Source of the DNA: Desulfosoma caldarium
GTDB taxonomy: Bacteria > Desulfobacterota > Syntrophobacteria > Syntrophobacterales > DSM-9756
DNA length: 64,000 bases
Direction of reading: 5' to 3'
Assembly (NCBI RefSeq): GCF_003751385.1
Contig: NZ_RJVA01000011.1
Location: 440,412-504,411, forward strand
The translations under genes and the position numbers were made by a program. The notes under the pieces were generated by a model. The model saw nothing but the letters and a program-made list of their open reading frames with translations, was not told the origin of the DNA and searched no databases. Within the stretch, counting starts at the first letter, position 1. Every line of letters starts with the position of its first letter. Positions 9,697 through 19,299 of this stretch are shown one piece after another.

Positions 9697-10539
9697 TCAG
9701 AAATCCTGATCCCATTGGTAACTGTGCACCACGAGAATTCCTTTTTCAGTCGCCTGCTGCAGCAGCTTGGGTGTGGCGTAATGGGTGACCAGAATGGGGA
9801 CCAAGTCGGCCACTACGACGCGCCCGATCTTTTGAAGCTTGCGTAGCAGCGCTTTCAGTTTTGAGGCGTCGTCCAGCCTCAAAACGGATTCCCCCACCAG
9901 TCGCACTTCTTTACCTTCTTTCAACGCCTTTGCCCAGAAGTTGACCTCTTCCTGGGCCACCTCGGTGCGGATGAAGCTTTCCGTCACTTGAATATGATGC
10001 ACCTTATGAAGGTACGTAGGGAGTTTGCGGTAAGCCTCGTTTTCCAAAGCATAGGCCATACTGCGGGACAAGCCGCCGACCTGGTCGCGGGTCCCTTTTA
10101 TGGCTTTGGCCAAGGTACCCACTTCGTACTCCGTGCGTTTTTGGGCTTCGGCCAGTTCGTTGAGACGTTCTTCGGTGCGTTTTTGGGCTTCGGCGAGTTC
10201 GTTAAGACGTTCTTCGGTGCGTTTTTGGGCTTCGGCCAGTTCGTTGAGACGTTCTTCGGTGCGTTTTTGGGCTTCGGCCAGTTCGTTGAGACGTTCTTCG
10301 GTGCGTTTTTGGGCTTCGGCCAGTTGAAAAACTTTTTCTTCTGTGCGTTTCTGCGCCTCCGAAAGATCACGCACGGACCCCGCCAAATCGGCGACAACGG
10401 CTTTCAGGTCGGCGAAGTCAGCCTTGGTGACCACAGTTCGCCGATAAGTTTCCAATTCCTCGATGATAGCAAGAAGAACTTCTCGCAAATCTTCGGGAAA
10501 CTGGTCGAGTTTTCGAATCAATGAGGCGGTGATGGCCAT
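9697..10539 (-). CDS. Coiled-coil repeat protein with DUF3782-like / PD-(D/E)XK-like C-terminal region
   Basis: A 280-residue protein. Residues about 60-140 are heptad-rich repeats of the 14-residue unit [14 protein letters not shown], encoded by nearly identical 42-bp units, and should form a long coiled coil. The C-terminal 130 residues ([45 protein letters not shown]) resemble the nuclease-like domain of proteins often listed as DUF3782, but the catalytic residues cannot be assigned with confidence. It is upstream of and codirectional with the helicase gene (35 nt apart). Cellular role unknown. Confidence 0.75.
   Translation of the reverse strand: MAITASLIRKLDQFPEDLREVLLAIIEELETYRRTVVTKADFADLKAVVADLAGSVRDLSEAQKRTEEKVFQLAEAQKRTEERLNELAEAQKRTEERLNELAEAQKRTEERLNELAEAQKRTEERLNELAEAQKRTEYEVGTLAKAIKGTRDQVGGLSRSMAYALENEAYRKLPTYLHKVHHIQVTESFIRTEVAQEEVNFWAKALKEGKEVRLVGESVLRLDDASKLKALLRKLQKIGRVVVADLVPILVTHYATPKLLQQATEKGILVVHSYQWDQDF
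10133..10326. repeat. 42-bp internal tandem repeats (four full copies plus part)
   Basis: Units begin at 10133, 10175, 10217 and 10259, with a partial copy from 10301. They differ by only a few substitutions, so the array is recent or is being homogenised. Each unit encodes 14 residues of coiled coil, so copy number changes keep the frame. Confidence 0.95.
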
Positions 10540-10897
10540 GGGTTTTCTGGTTCCCCTTTTGGATTTGTTCTTGCGGGCCTGAGACGCTTGTTCGAGAATA
10601 AATTGAAATTTTTATCCCTGCAGGGGCGCCGCACGGCACGATTCGGTTTCGGTACGTGCGCCGCTTCCCACGTGGGCTTCTCACGCAAGCTTCAAATGCG
10701 GCCTCGCGATTTAAGACGATACTACTCTAAAAGCGTGCTCTGGGCAAGTTTCTGCACGCCGCTGCCGTCAGGGGCATAATCTTTGGCTGTTGGGGATTGA
10801 CAGGCTTGGCGGGACCCGGTTACGAGTCGATGGATGGTGTGTGTGTTAGCAGAAAGAGGTCACCGAAAGGAAACCCACACAGGGTGAGGAGGGTGCC
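10540..10897. other. Intergenic region between divergent genes
   Basis: About 358 bp between the minus-strand coiled-coil gene and the plus-strand metallo-hydrolase gene. A TTGACA hexamer at 10797-10802 could be a -35 element for the plus-strand genes, but the sequence 17 nt downstream (TTACGA) is a poor -10. No gene or RNA is recognised. Confidence 0.5.
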
Positions 10898-11530
10898 ATG
10901 AATGTGGAAGAGGTCTTAGAGAAGATTCATTGGCTCGGTCACGATGCCTTTCGTGTGGACGGCTCAAAAATCCTTTACTTTGATCCTTACGAAATCCAAG
11001 GCGGTCCTTCAGCTGACGTGATTTTGATCAGCCATGAACACTTCGATCATTGTTCCCCGCAGGATGTGGCCAAGATACAACAACCTCAAACGGTGATCGT
11101 CACCGACGCCGCTTCGGCTCGAAAGCTTTCGGGCAACGTACGGGTCGTTCGTCCCGGAGACCGCTTGGATCTAGACGGCGTGCTCATCAACGTGCTGCCC
11201 GCCTACAATGTGAACAAGAAATTCCACCCCAAAGCGGCGGGCATGCTGGCCTTTGTGGTAACGATGGACGGCATTTCTTATTACCATGCCGGGGATACGG
11301 ATCTCATTCCCGAAATGTCAGGACTGCAGGTGGACATCGCCTTCTTGCCCGTTTCCGGAACATACGTCATGGATGCCCAAGAAGCTGTGCAAGCCGCCAA
11401 GATGATTTCACCTAAGATGGCCGCCATACCCATGCACTACGGAGCCATTGTGGGATCCGAACAGGACGCTCAACGCTTTCAGAAGGCTTTGGAAGGGCTC
11501 GTGCACGTTGTCCTTTTGAAAAAAGAATAA
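10898..11530 (+). CDS. Metallo-beta-lactamase-fold hydrolase (UlaG-like)
   Basis: A 210-residue protein with the metal-binding signature SHEHFDH (His46, His48, Asp50, His51), a later YYHAGDTDLIPEM motif and a C-terminal IPMHYGAIVG histidine. This is the compact UlaG/YtkL-type lactamase fold, often annotated as a metal-dependent hydrolase of unknown substrate. GTGAGGAGGGTGCC precedes the ATG. The radical SAM gene follows after 15 nt with its own GGAGAGG site, so cotranscription is likely. Confidence 0.88.
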   Translation: MNVEEVLEKIHWLGHDAFRVDGSKILYFDPYEIQGGPSADVILISHEHFDHCSPQDVAKIQQPQTVIVTDAASARKLSGNVRVVRPGDRLDLDGVLINVLPAYNVNKKFHPKAAGMLAFVVTMDGISYYHAGDTDLIPEMSGLQVDIAFLPVSGTYVMDAQEAVQAAKMISPKMAAIPMHYGAIVGSEQDAQRFQKALEGLVHVVLLKKE

Positions 11531-11545
11531 TTCAGGAGAGGGCCC

Positions 11546-12472
11546 ATGGAGGTGGGCTACGTTCAAGCTTATCGGAGCGGAGTGCTGCAGCAAAGAATCC
11601 ATAAGGCTTTGCGATGGCTTAAGAAATGCTCCCTATGTCCGCGCCTGTGCCGCGTGAATCGCCTGGCCAATGAAAAGGGGGTGTGCCGCACCGGCCGATA
11701 CGCCGTGGTCTCCAGCTACGGGCCTCACTTCGGGGAAGAAGATCCCCTGGTGGGTCGAAACGGGTCCGGCACCATTTTTTTCACGCACTGCAATCTGCTG
11801 TGCGTGTTTTGCCAAAATTACGACGTCAGCCATGGAGGCCACGGGGTTGACGCTTCACCGGACCAATTGGCCGGCGTCATGGTGGAATTGCAGCAGCGAG
11901 GCTGCCACAACATCAACTTTGTCACCCCAACGCACGTGGTGCCGCAGATCCTGGAAGCCTTGCCTCTAGCCGTGGAACACGGCCTTCGCGTGCCTTTGGT
12001 GTACAACTGCGGCGGTTACGAACGGGTCCCCGCCCTAAGGCTTCTGGATGGCATCGTGGACATCTACATGCCCGACTTCAAGTTTTGGGACGCAAAGGTG
12101 GCCAAGGAATTGTGCCAAGCGGAAGATTATCCGCAACGAGCGCGCGAGGCGCTTCTGGAAATGCATCGGCAGGTGGGGGATCTGAGCTTAGATTCCTCAG
12201 GGCTGGCCGTGCGAGGCCTTCTGGTGCGCCATTTGGTCATGCCCAACGGCCTTGCCGGCACGGCAGAGGTCTGCCACTTCCTTGCACGCCATATCTCTCC
12301 CAACACGTATACCAACATCATGAACCAGTATCACCCATGCGGGCGCGCCATGGACTTTCCATCGCTCAGGCGGCGCATCACCGCTGAAGAATACGAAAAC
12401 GCCCTTCAGGCCGCTCGAGACGCCGGCCTGACCCGCCTGGACCGCCGAACCCGCCGGTTCATTGTCTGGTGA
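11546..12472 (+). CDS. PflX-like radical SAM protein (COG1313)
   Basis: A 308-residue radical SAM protein. The [4Fe-4S] cysteines are Cys82, Cys86 and Cys89 in CNLLCVFCQN. The N-terminal CSLCPRLCRVNR segment is an additional cysteine motif typical of the pyruvate-formate-lyase-activating-enzyme-like PflX group. The conserved NQYHPCGRA segment lies near the C-terminus. The target is not known for most members. It is followed by a phosphoesterase gene only 12 nt downstream. Confidence 0.88.
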   Translation: MEVGYVQAYRSGVLQQRIHKALRWLKKCSLCPRLCRVNRLANEKGVCRTGRYAVVSSYGPHFGEEDPLVGRNGSGTIFFTHCNLLCVFCQNYDVSHGGHGVDASPDQLAGVMVELQQRGCHNINFVTPTHVVPQILEALPLAVEHGLRVPLVYNCGGYERVPALRLLDGIVDIYMPDFKFWDAKVAKELCQAEDYPQRAREALLEMHRQVGDLSLDSSGLAVRGLLVRHLVMPNGLAGTAEVCHFLARHISPNTYTNIMNQYHPCGRAMDFPSLRRRITAEEYENALQAARDAGLTRLDRRTRRFIVW

Positions 12473-12484
12473 CGGACACCGCTC

Positions 12485-13129
12485 ATGCACCAGGAACCCG
12501 CAAAGATCTACGCCATCGGCGATGTGCACGGCATGCTCTTCAAGCTGGAACGGCTTCTGGACCGCATCCCCTTTCGATCGGATCGGGACCTTCTGGTCTT
12601 TGTGGGGGACTACGTGGACCGCGGACCGGATTCTCGAGGCGTCATCGAGCGCCTCCTGCAGCTCATGGCCCAAGGCATCCATGTGGTGTGCCTTCGTGGA
12701 AACCATGAAGTGATGATGGAAAACTACCTTCGAGACGAGGAGGTGGAATTTTTCCTGGTCAACGGGGGTGCCACCACGGTTCACAGCTATTCAGTGGGCA
12801 ATGAAGGCGGGCGTTGCACCGTTCCCGAAGCGCACAAAAATTTCCTGCGTGGACTCAAGAAGTTTTACGAAACGGACGATTACCTTTTTGTCCATGCAGG
12901 GTTTCGCCCTGGCGTCGCGGTTCTCGACCAGTCGGACGACGACGTCTATTGGATTCGCAACGAATTCATCGCTTCCGACTATGACTTTGGCAAGAAAGTC
13001 ATTTTCGGTCACACGCCCTTTGTGAAGCCCTTCGTGGACAGGAGAAAAATCGGGATCGACACGGGCGCCGTCTACGGCAACAAGCTCACCTGTGTGTGCC
13101 TTCCCGACGAGGTGTTTTACAGCGTCTGA
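12485..13129 (+). CDS. Serine/threonine-type metallophosphoesterase (PrpA/ApaH-like)
   Basis: A 214-residue protein with all calcineurin-like metal motifs in order: GDVHG (residue 14 on), GDYVDRGPDSRG, RGNHEVMM, and a final GHTPF. This matches small bacterial PPP-family protein phosphatases. The substrate cannot be deduced. It is part of the 10.9-15.4 kb plus-strand run. Confidence 0.9.
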   Translation: MHQEPAKIYAIGDVHGMLFKLERLLDRIPFRSDRDLLVFVGDYVDRGPDSRGVIERLLQLMAQGIHVVCLRGNHEVMMENYLRDEEVEFFLVNGGATTVHSYSVGNEGGRCTVPEAHKNFLRGLKKFYETDDYLFVHAGFRPGVAVLDQSDDDVYWIRNEFIASDYDFGKKVIFGHTPFVKPFVDRRKIGIDTGAVYGNKLTCVCLPDEVFYSV

Positions 13130-13155
13130 GAGATGGTCTACGAAGGGGGTTTCGA

Positions 13156-14238
13156 ATGGCGAGAATTGATGCGTTTTTCAAGCTCATGCACGAGCAGAAG
13201 GCGTCGGACCTGCACCTGGTCTCGGGCCAGCAGCCCGTGCTGCGCATTCGCGGGGAACTGGAACGCGTCAAATACAAAGTGCTGGACGATGATGAACTGC
13301 GATCCATGCTCTACGAAATCACGCCCGAAGATAAGATCAAGACCTTTGAAGAAACCGGAGATTTGGACTTTTCCTATGAAATTCCAGGGCTCAGCCGATA
13401 CCGTGTCAACTACTTCATGCAAAAAAACGGTATCGGCGCCGTGTTTCGCGAAATCCCCGAAGAAATTCTCACCGTTCAGCAACTGGGCCTGCCGCCGGTC
13501 ATTTCTCGGCTAGCTTTGCTACCTCGAGGTCTTGTGATCGTGACGGGTCCTACCGGCAGCGGCAAATCCACGACCCTAGCCGCCATCATCGACGAAGCGA
13601 ACCGCAAGCGCAAGGATCACATCATCACCATTGAGGATCCCATTGAGTTTGTCCACAAGAGCAAGAACTGCGTCATCAACCACAGGGAAGTGGGGACCCA
13701 TACGCGAAGTTTTTCCAGCGCTCTTCGAGCAGCCTTACGCGAGGACCCGGACATTATCCTAGTGGGCGAAATGCGCGATCTGGAAACCATGCGCCTGGCC
13801 CTTGAAGCCGCCGCCACGGGCCATTTGGTCTTTTCTACTTTGCACACCACCAGCGCCGCCAAGACCGTGGACCGCATCATCGAAGTGTTTCCCACCGGTG
13901 AACAGGCCCAGATTCGATCCACCCTGGCCGATGGATTGCGCGCCGTGGTCTCCCAGGCTCTGTTCAAACGCGTCGACGTCAAAGGGCGCATCGCTGTCCT
14001 GGAAATTCTTATCGCCACTCATGCCGTGCGCGCCCTCATTCGCGAAGGCAAGACCCATCAGATTCCTTCGGCCATTCAGACTGGAAAAAAATACGGTATG
14101 CAGACCTTGGACGACGGCATCATGGAGCACCTGCGAGCCGGCCGCATCAGTCCCAACGAGGCTTACATGAAGTGCGTCGAAAAAGAAAAATTCAGACAGT
14201 ACCTCACCGAACCGCCCACGGATTTTACCGAGGTGTGA
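13156..14238 (+). CDS. pilT: Type IV pilus retraction ATPase PilT
   Basis: A 360-residue protein beginning MARIDAFFKLMHEQKASDLHL. Walker A GPTGSGKST lies at about residues 130-138, and the PilT signatures ITIEDPIEFVH, VGEMRDLETM and HTTSAAKTVDRI follow. PilT hexamers depolymerise type IV pili. The frame is open to 13096, overlapping the previous gene, but ATG 13156 with upstream GAAGGGGG gives the family N-terminus. A second PilT paralog follows after 42 nt. No pilin or PilB gene is in the window. Confidence 0.95.
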   Translation: MARIDAFFKLMHEQKASDLHLVSGQQPVLRIRGELERVKYKVLDDDELRSMLYEITPEDKIKTFEETGDLDFSYEIPGLSRYRVNYFMQKNGIGAVFREIPEEILTVQQLGLPPVISRLALLPRGLVIVTGPTGSGKSTTLAAIIDEANRKRKDHIITIEDPIEFVHKSKNCVINHREVGTHTRSFSSALRAALREDPDIILVGEMRDLETMRLALEAAATGHLVFSTLHTTSAAKTVDRIIEVFPTGEQAQIRSTLADGLRAVVSQALFKRVDVKGRIAVLEILIATHAVRALIREGKTHQIPSAIQTGKKYGMQTLDDGIMEHLRAGRISPNEAYMKCVEKEKFRQYLTEPPTDFTEV

Positions 14239-14280
14239 TGGGTTCGGGGGTGACGCCTACCACAAGGGAGCGTTCCTTCC

Positions 14281-15450
14281 ATGAAGCGCCAAGACTTGAA
14301 CAGCATTCTGCACAAGCTTCTCGACGAACATCCCACCTTGTCGGACATCAATTTCACGGTGGGCAAGCCCGTGCAGGCCGAGGTGGACGGGGTGCTGCGC
14401 CCCGCCTGTGCCGACCTGGGCCTCGGCACGCTCACCCCCTATCACACGGAGCACATTGCCCTGGCCCTCATCGGGCCGGACCGGCGTCTCGTAAAAAATC
14501 TCCTGGATACCGGATCCTGCGACTTGTCGTACGCCCTGGATGCCCGTGCGCGATTCCGCGTGAACGTTTTTTCTCAGCGGGGCTTCTATTCCGTGGTCAT
14601 GCGCATGCTGCCTTCTCGCGTCATGAGCATCGAGGAGCTGGAATTGCCACATGTGTTCAAGAGGATCGCTGAGGAAAGGAATGGGATCGTTTTCGTCACG
14701 GGTGCCACGGGAAGCGGCAAGACCACAAGCCTTGCGGCCATTCTCAATGAAATCAACCGGTCCAAGTCGGTCCACGTGGTGACTTTGGAAGATCCTGTGG
14801 AATATGTTCATCCGCAGCTTAAGGCCACGTTCAACCAAAGAGAATTGGGTGAGGACTTCGATACCTTTGCTAACGGATTGCGCGCCGCATTGCGCCAGGC
14901 TCCCAAAGTGATTCTGGTGGGGGAAATGCGAGACCGAGAAACGGTGGAAATCGGGTTGAGCGCCGCAGAAACGGGCCATTTGGTTCTGACCACGCTGCAC
15001 ACCATCGATGCGTCTCATACGGTGAACCGTCTCGTGGGCATGTTTGAACTGGAAGAGGAGCGCCTCATTCGCATTCGCTTGGCCGATGCCATGCGCTGGA
15101 TCGTGAGCCAGCGGTTACTGCCCAAGGTGGGCGGTGGCCGCGTGGCCGCTTTTGAAATCATGGGAAACAATCTTCGAGTGCGCGAATCCATCATTCACGG
15201 GGAAAGTGAGGGCAAGACCTTTTACGAAATGATGCAGCAGTCCCGCCCCTTTGGATGGACAACATTTGACGATTCCATCGTCTCGTTGTACGAAAAGGGA
15301 CTGATCACGGAAGAGACGGCTCTGGGGTATGCGTCCAATCGAGCGGAAGTGAAGCGGGGCGTGGACCGCATCAAGGCGGCTCGAGGCGAAAAGACTACGG
15401 ACATCGAAGGGCTCCGCATCGATCAGGACTATGCTCGAAAGATTGCCTGA
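14281..15450 (+). CDS. PilT paralog, PilU-like pilus ATPase
   Basis: A 389-residue AAA-type secretion ATPase with Walker A GATGSGKTT near residues 140-148, LEDPVEYVHPQ, GEMRDRETVEIGL and TLHTIDASHTVNR. It is clearly related to the preceding PilT but more divergent, like PilU or PilT2 proteins that help retraction under load. It ends about 120 nt before thiE. Confidence 0.88.
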   Translation: MKRQDLNSILHKLLDEHPTLSDINFTVGKPVQAEVDGVLRPACADLGLGTLTPYHTEHIALALIGPDRRLVKNLLDTGSCDLSYALDARARFRVNVFSQRGFYSVVMRMLPSRVMSIEELELPHVFKRIAEERNGIVFVTGATGSGKTTSLAAILNEINRSKSVHVVTLEDPVEYVHPQLKATFNQRELGEDFDTFANGLRAALRQAPKVILVGEMRDRETVEIGLSAAETGHLVLTTLHTIDASHTVNRLVGMFELEEERLIRIRLADAMRWIVSQRLLPKVGGGRVAAFEIMGNNLRVRESIIHGESEGKTFYEMMQQSRPFGWTTFDDSIVSLYEKGLITEETALGYASNRAEVKRGVDRIKAARGEKTTDIEGLRIDQDYARKIA

Positions 15451-15572
15451 CGCTGCCCTATTGGGTCGAGAGGCCCAACGGCGGGCGGGTTGATTCGGCC
15501 TTGAAGCGCCTTTTCCGTTTTCCTTTGGTAAAGCGCCGCGATGCCCATGGGGTGAAAAAGAAAGCCGCCGTC

Positions 15573-16223
15573 ATGGTCCGATTCAAAAAAACTGTAGATT
15601 GGTCCCTTTACGTCATCACCGATGCGCAGGTCATTGGCGGCCGTTCCTTGACGGCAGTGGTGGAATCCGCGCTGCGGGGGGGAGCCACGGTGCTTCAGTA
15701 TCGTGAAAAGAAAAAGTCCACACGGGCCATGGTGGACGAGGCGATGGCTTTGGCGGCCCTGTGCCGGACTTACCATGTGCCGTTGCTCATTAATGACCGG
15801 ATCGATGTGGCCTTGGCGGTCGACGCCGATGGCGTGCACCTCGGCCAAGACGATATGCCTTTGCGGCTGGCTCGTCGCCTTTTGGGTCCCCATCGCCTCA
15901 TCGGTTTGACGGTTCATCATCGCGAAGAAATTGAAAAAGCGCAGCAGGACGGAGCGGACTACATTTCCCTGGCCCCCGTATTTGCCACACCGACCAAGCC
16001 GGATCATCAAACACCCATGGGTGTAGACGGCCTGAGACGGCTCATGACCTGGGTGCGGTGCCCGGCGGTGGCCATTGGGGGCATCAACGCGCACAACATT
16101 CGGGACGTCCTGCAAACCGGTGTGAACGGCGTCTGCGTTGTTTCGGCCATACTCGGCCAGGATGACCCAGAACGGGCGGCTCGTACCCTGCGCGCTCTCA
16201 TCGCCTCCACGCCCGCATCATGA
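15573..16223 (+). CDS. thiE: Thiamine-phosphate synthase ThiE
   Basis: ThiE couples HMP-PP with thiazole phosphate to form thiamine phosphate. The 216-residue form has VLQYREKKKSTR, LLINDRIDVALAVDADGVHLGQ (split motif), APVFATPTK and AIGGINAHNI, all family hallmarks. The start is uncertain: the frame is open to TTG 15501 and GTG 15552, and ATG 15573 is chosen by family length although its ribosome-binding site is weak. thiL starts inside the stop codon (ATGA overlap), so the genes are translationally coupled. No TPP riboswitch is seen upstream. Confidence 0.92.
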   Translation: MVRFKKTVDWSLYVITDAQVIGGRSLTAVVESALRGGATVLQYREKKKSTRAMVDEAMALAALCRTYHVPLLINDRIDVALAVDADGVHLGQDDMPLRLARRLLGPHRLIGLTVHHREEIEKAQQDGADYISLAPVFATPTKPDHQTPMGVDGLRRLMTWVRCPAVAIGGINAHNIRDVLQTGVNGVCVVSAILGQDDPERAARTLRALIASTPAS

Positions 16224-17380
16224 AGCCTTCCAAACCTATCGTCAGAGATCTCGGCGAATTTGGACTCATCGAGCGTCTTCGACAGCGCGTGTCCCCGGGG
16301 CCTTCATCGGTGCTTGTGGGGATTGGAGACGACGTGGCCGTTCTTCGATCCACCGCCGGCCGGCTTCTTTTGGCCACATGCGACACCCAAGTTGAAGGGA
16401 TTCATTTTCTGCGCCACACCGTGCCCCCGCGCTGTCTCGGCCAACGCGCCGCCGCGGTGAACCTCAGTGACATGGCCGCCATGGGAGGAGTGCCTTCGTG
16501 GGCTTTGGTTTCCTTAATGCTGCCAGACAAGACGCCCGTGGCGTGGGTGGACGCGCTGTATCGAGGTTTAACTGAGGGCCTGGAACGTTATGGCGCCGCC
16601 CTGGTGGGAGGGAACACGGCGCGGCATCCCGAGCGCATCGTTGTGGATGTGACCTTGTTGGGCGAAGTGGATGAGGCGAAAATGGTCTTGCGTCGTGGAG
16701 CGCACATCGGAGATTTTATCGTGGTCACGGGTTCCCTTGGTGCTTCGAAAGCGGGTTTGGAATGTTTGCGCGTCGCGCCTTTTATGGCTCAAGAAGCGGC
16801 TAGGACTTTGAATGAAACCGAAGACGCTACACTCGATGAACTAGAAATGGCCTGCGGCGATGCTCCATCACAAGGGGAAGCGGCGCAAAACCTGATGGCG
16901 GCGGTGGATCGAGACACATGGATGCGAGCCGTGCACAGGTACTGGGTGCCTGAACCTCGCGTGCAAGAAGGGCAAGTGTTGGCCGCATCGGGCTGGGTCC
17001 ATGCCATGATCGACGTGAGTGACGGGTTTTTGGGGGATCTTGCGCACCTTTGTGCCGCGAGCGACGTTGGGGCGGTCATTCATGTGGACGCCGTGCCGGT
17101 GGATTGGGCATGTCAGGGCGTGGCTCAGGCCCTGGGGCAAGATCCTTTGCTTTGGGCCTTGACCGGGGGAGAAGATTACGAAATTTTGGCGGCGGTGCAT
17201 CCCGAGGGACTGGATCACGTTCTTCAAGCGGTGGCGCAACAGAGTGCCGTGACGTGCCATGCCGTGGGGCGAATCGTGCCTCGAGACCAAGGGATTCAGT
17301 GTGTGCGCCAAGACGGTTCTGCGCTGGAGGCGCATTGGGGTAAGGCCTGGGATCATTTTCGTCAGGAGGCGGCTTCATGA
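16220..17380 (+). CDS. thiL: Thiamine-monophosphate kinase ThiL
   Basis: A 386-residue protein, slightly longer than the typical 320-350. It has the ThiL/PurM-type motifs GIGDDVAVL, NLSDMAAMGG, GGNTARHPE, IDVSDGFLGDLAHL and LTGGEDYEIL. It phosphorylates thiamine phosphate to the active cofactor TPP. The extra length comes from an insertion of about 60 residues around 190-250 between the conserved cores. It overlaps thiE and thiD by 4 nt each. Confidence 0.94.
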   Translation: MKPSKPIVRDLGEFGLIERLRQRVSPGPSSVLVGIGDDVAVLRSTAGRLLLATCDTQVEGIHFLRHTVPPRCLGQRAAAVNLSDMAAMGGVPSWALVSLMLPDKTPVAWVDALYRGLTEGLERYGAALVGGNTARHPERIVVDVTLLGEVDEAKMVLRRGAHIGDFIVVTGSLGASKAGLECLRVAPFMAQEAARTLNETEDATLDELEMACGDAPSQGEAAQNLMAAVDRDTWMRAVHRYWVPEPRVQEGQVLAASGWVHAMIDVSDGFLGDLAHLCAASDVGAVIHVDAVPVDWACQGVAQALGQDPLLWALTGGEDYEILAAVHPEGLDHVLQAVAQQSAVTCHAVGRIVPRDQGIQCVRQDGSALEAHWGKAWDHFRQEAAS

Positions 17381-18192
17381 AAATTCCTCGCGCGCTCACC
17401 ATTGCCGGGTCCGATTCCGGCGGTGGAGCCGGAATTCAAGCAGATCTCAAGACCTTTTCCGCTCTGGGCGTGTTCGGCATGAGCGCCGTGACGGCTTTGA
17501 CCGCCCAAAACACCGTAGGCGTGCGAGCCGTGTGGGAAGTGGATCCCGCCTTTGTTTCCGCTCAAATCCGCGCCGTAGTGGAAGACATCGGTGTGGATGC
17601 GGTGAAGACGGGCATGTTGGCCACATCGGCCATCATTCAGCAGGTGTCTCGAGACGTGCGTGACCTTCGCCTCACCCGTTTGGTGGTGGATCCCGTCATG
17701 GTGGCCAAGAGCGGCGATGCCTTGCTGCATTCGGATGCCGTTTCCGCACTGGTGGAGGAGCTTCTGCCCCTGGCCCTGGTGGTCACCCCCAATCTGCACG
17801 AAGCGGAAGCGCTCGTGGGTTTTCCGGTGAGAAAGGTCGAGGACATGGAAAAGGCGGCTCGAAAGATCAAGGCCTTTGGACCTCGCTATGTGGTGCTCAA
17901 GGGAGGGCATCTGCCGGGGGATCCCATGGACATTATGGACGATGGGGAAACCGTGCGGCGATTTCCCACGACGCGCTACGACACGCCGCACACGCACGGC
18001 ACCGGGTGCACCTTTGCATCGGCCATCGCTGCCGGATTGGCCAAAGGGTTGGATGTTCCCAGCGCCGTGGCTGAGGCCAAGGACTACATCACCGGAGCCA
18101 TTCGAGAGGCCTTGCCATTGGGGAAAGGCCATGGGCCGGTCCATCATTTCCATGCGCTGTACCGGCTGGCCGGATGGCGCTTCGAGCCGTAA
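17377..18192 (+). CDS. thiD: Hydroxymethylpyrimidine (phosphate) kinase ThiD
   Basis: A 271-residue ribokinase-fold protein: [20 protein letters not shown] at the N-terminus, VVLKGGHL, and the anion-hole/base motif [16 protein letters not shown]. It makes HMP-PP for ThiE. It completes a compact thiE-thiL-thiD operon, with thiC and thiazole genes absent from the window. Confidence 0.96.
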   Translation: MKIPRALTIAGSDSGGGAGIQADLKTFSALGVFGMSAVTALTAQNTVGVRAVWEVDPAFVSAQIRAVVEDIGVDAVKTGMLATSAIIQQVSRDVRDLRLTRLVVDPVMVAKSGDALLHSDAVSALVEELLPLALVVTPNLHEAEALVGFPVRKVEDMEKAARKIKAFGPRYVVLKGGHLPGDPMDIMDDGETVRRFPTTRYDTPHTHGTGCTFASAIAAGLAKGLDVPSAVAEAKDYITGAIREALPLGKGHGPVHHFHALYRLAGWRFEP

Positions 18193-18294
18193 CTTGAGCC
18201 GACTATCTTCCCTCGTCAAAGACGCCCCATTCCTGGGAGCGCGCTCGGCCTGCCCGGTATGCAGCGGGCCAAAAAAGCCAGGCATTACTGTAGG

Positions 18295-18312
18295 CTCCCG
18301 CTTTCGCGGGAG
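18295..18312. repeat. Short perfect palindrome CTCCCGC-TTTC-GCGGGAG
   Basis: A 7-bp stem with a 4-nt loop in the 255-bp convergent gap between thiD and the PAC2 gene. It resembles the ATTCCCGCTTTCGCGGGAAT palindromes near 49494, so it is likely a dispersed repeat; without a following T-run on either strand it is not a typical terminator. Confidence 0.8.
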
Positions 18313-18447
18313 GGCCTGGAGTGTGTACTCGAGGGCGCGAGGGTAACGGGAGTGTTCGTGCACCCTGAGACGAGGCGCGGTTCGGAAAAGGAAGCCTTGG
18401 AAGCCCCCTCTTCATCAAGATGCGAAGATGCCTGAAAAAAGTGGATT

Positions 18448-19299
18448 CTATTTGTCAATTTTTTCTTTTTTCTTAAATCTATGAAAATCAATCACTTCTG
18501 CGTGTCTGCCGCGAGGTTTCGTACCATTCGGGGTCGCCTCCTGCTTTTTTAGGGCGAGGATTTGTTCTCGAAGTGATGGATCCTGGGCGAGGATCTTTTC
18601 GATTTCCATTTCCCGGTTTTTCCATTCCACCAAGATATCTTCGAGATCCCACTCTATATGGGCAAAGTGCCCAACGATCTCCATCATTCGATGGACCAGA
18701 AGTTCATGGGGCCCTTTCAGGTAAAAAGGCATGTGCGCCCAAAGGTTCACGGCGGTCATGGAGCTGTGACGCAGTTCGTAAAGAATGGCCGAATACACGG
18801 AAGCCGGCCCTTCATAGGTTGCGGGCTGGCACTGCCAGTGACGCAAAAGGTTGTAACCCGCCGCGTTGACGGCCACTCCGGAAATGCGAATTTCATCGTA
18901 GAAGATCTGGTCATAAAGGCTTCCCACAAGAAGCAATTCTTCGCACTGCCACGTCGTGGCCGCTTCAAGAAGTTCCGAGACAAACCTCCGCCATTGCACC
19001 GAGGGTTCAGGGCCTATGGCAAACAATACGTTGTGATGGGCTTCCGCTTCGGGCCGATAAAATATCAAACTGTGCCAGTGAAAATCTTTGAGCACTCCGT
19101 GATGAATGCGTACCGTAGGGCGCTGTTCCGAAGCGGGCACGTAGGCATCCATTTCCATAAGGGCGGCCACTCGGCAGGGAAGCCTTTTCTGAATGGCCGA
19201 AAAGACCGTGTCTGCCATGCCTCCGGCATCGAGCCACCCTTTCAGGAACAGCACCATTTTGGATACACGTGTTAGGTCTTCACGCAAAATGATGGCCAT
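18448..19299 (-). CDS. PAC2 (proteasome assembly chaperone 2-like) family protein
   Basis: A 283-residue protein matching the bacterial PAC2 pattern: FLKGWLDAGGMADTVFSAI near the N-terminus, LLVGSLYDQI in the middle and YEGPASVYSAILYEL later. The C-terminal 60 residues are charged and helical. Function in bacteria is unknown. ATG 19299 is chosen (AAGGAAA upstream); it overlaps the end of the HAD gene by 20 nt, so the two are cotranscribed. Confidence 0.82.
   Translation of the reverse strand: MAIILREDLTRVSKMVLFLKGWLDAGGMADTVFSAIQKRLPCRVAALMEMDAYVPASEQRPTVRIHHGVLKDFHWHSLIFYRPEAEAHHNVLFAIGPEPSVQWRRFVSELLEAATTWQCEELLLVGSLYDQIFYDEIRISGVAVNAAGYNLLRHWQCQPATYEGPASVYSAILYELRHSSMTAVNLWAHMPFYLKGPHELLVHRMMEIVGHFAHIEWDLEDILVEWKNREMEIEKILAQDPSLREQILALKKQEATPNGTKPRGRHAEVIDFHRFKKKEKIDK

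Noticed and set aside
15451-15572. TPP riboswitch upstream of thiE
   Set aside because: No CTGAGA-type conserved element or expected folding was found in the short gap after the PilU-like gene.
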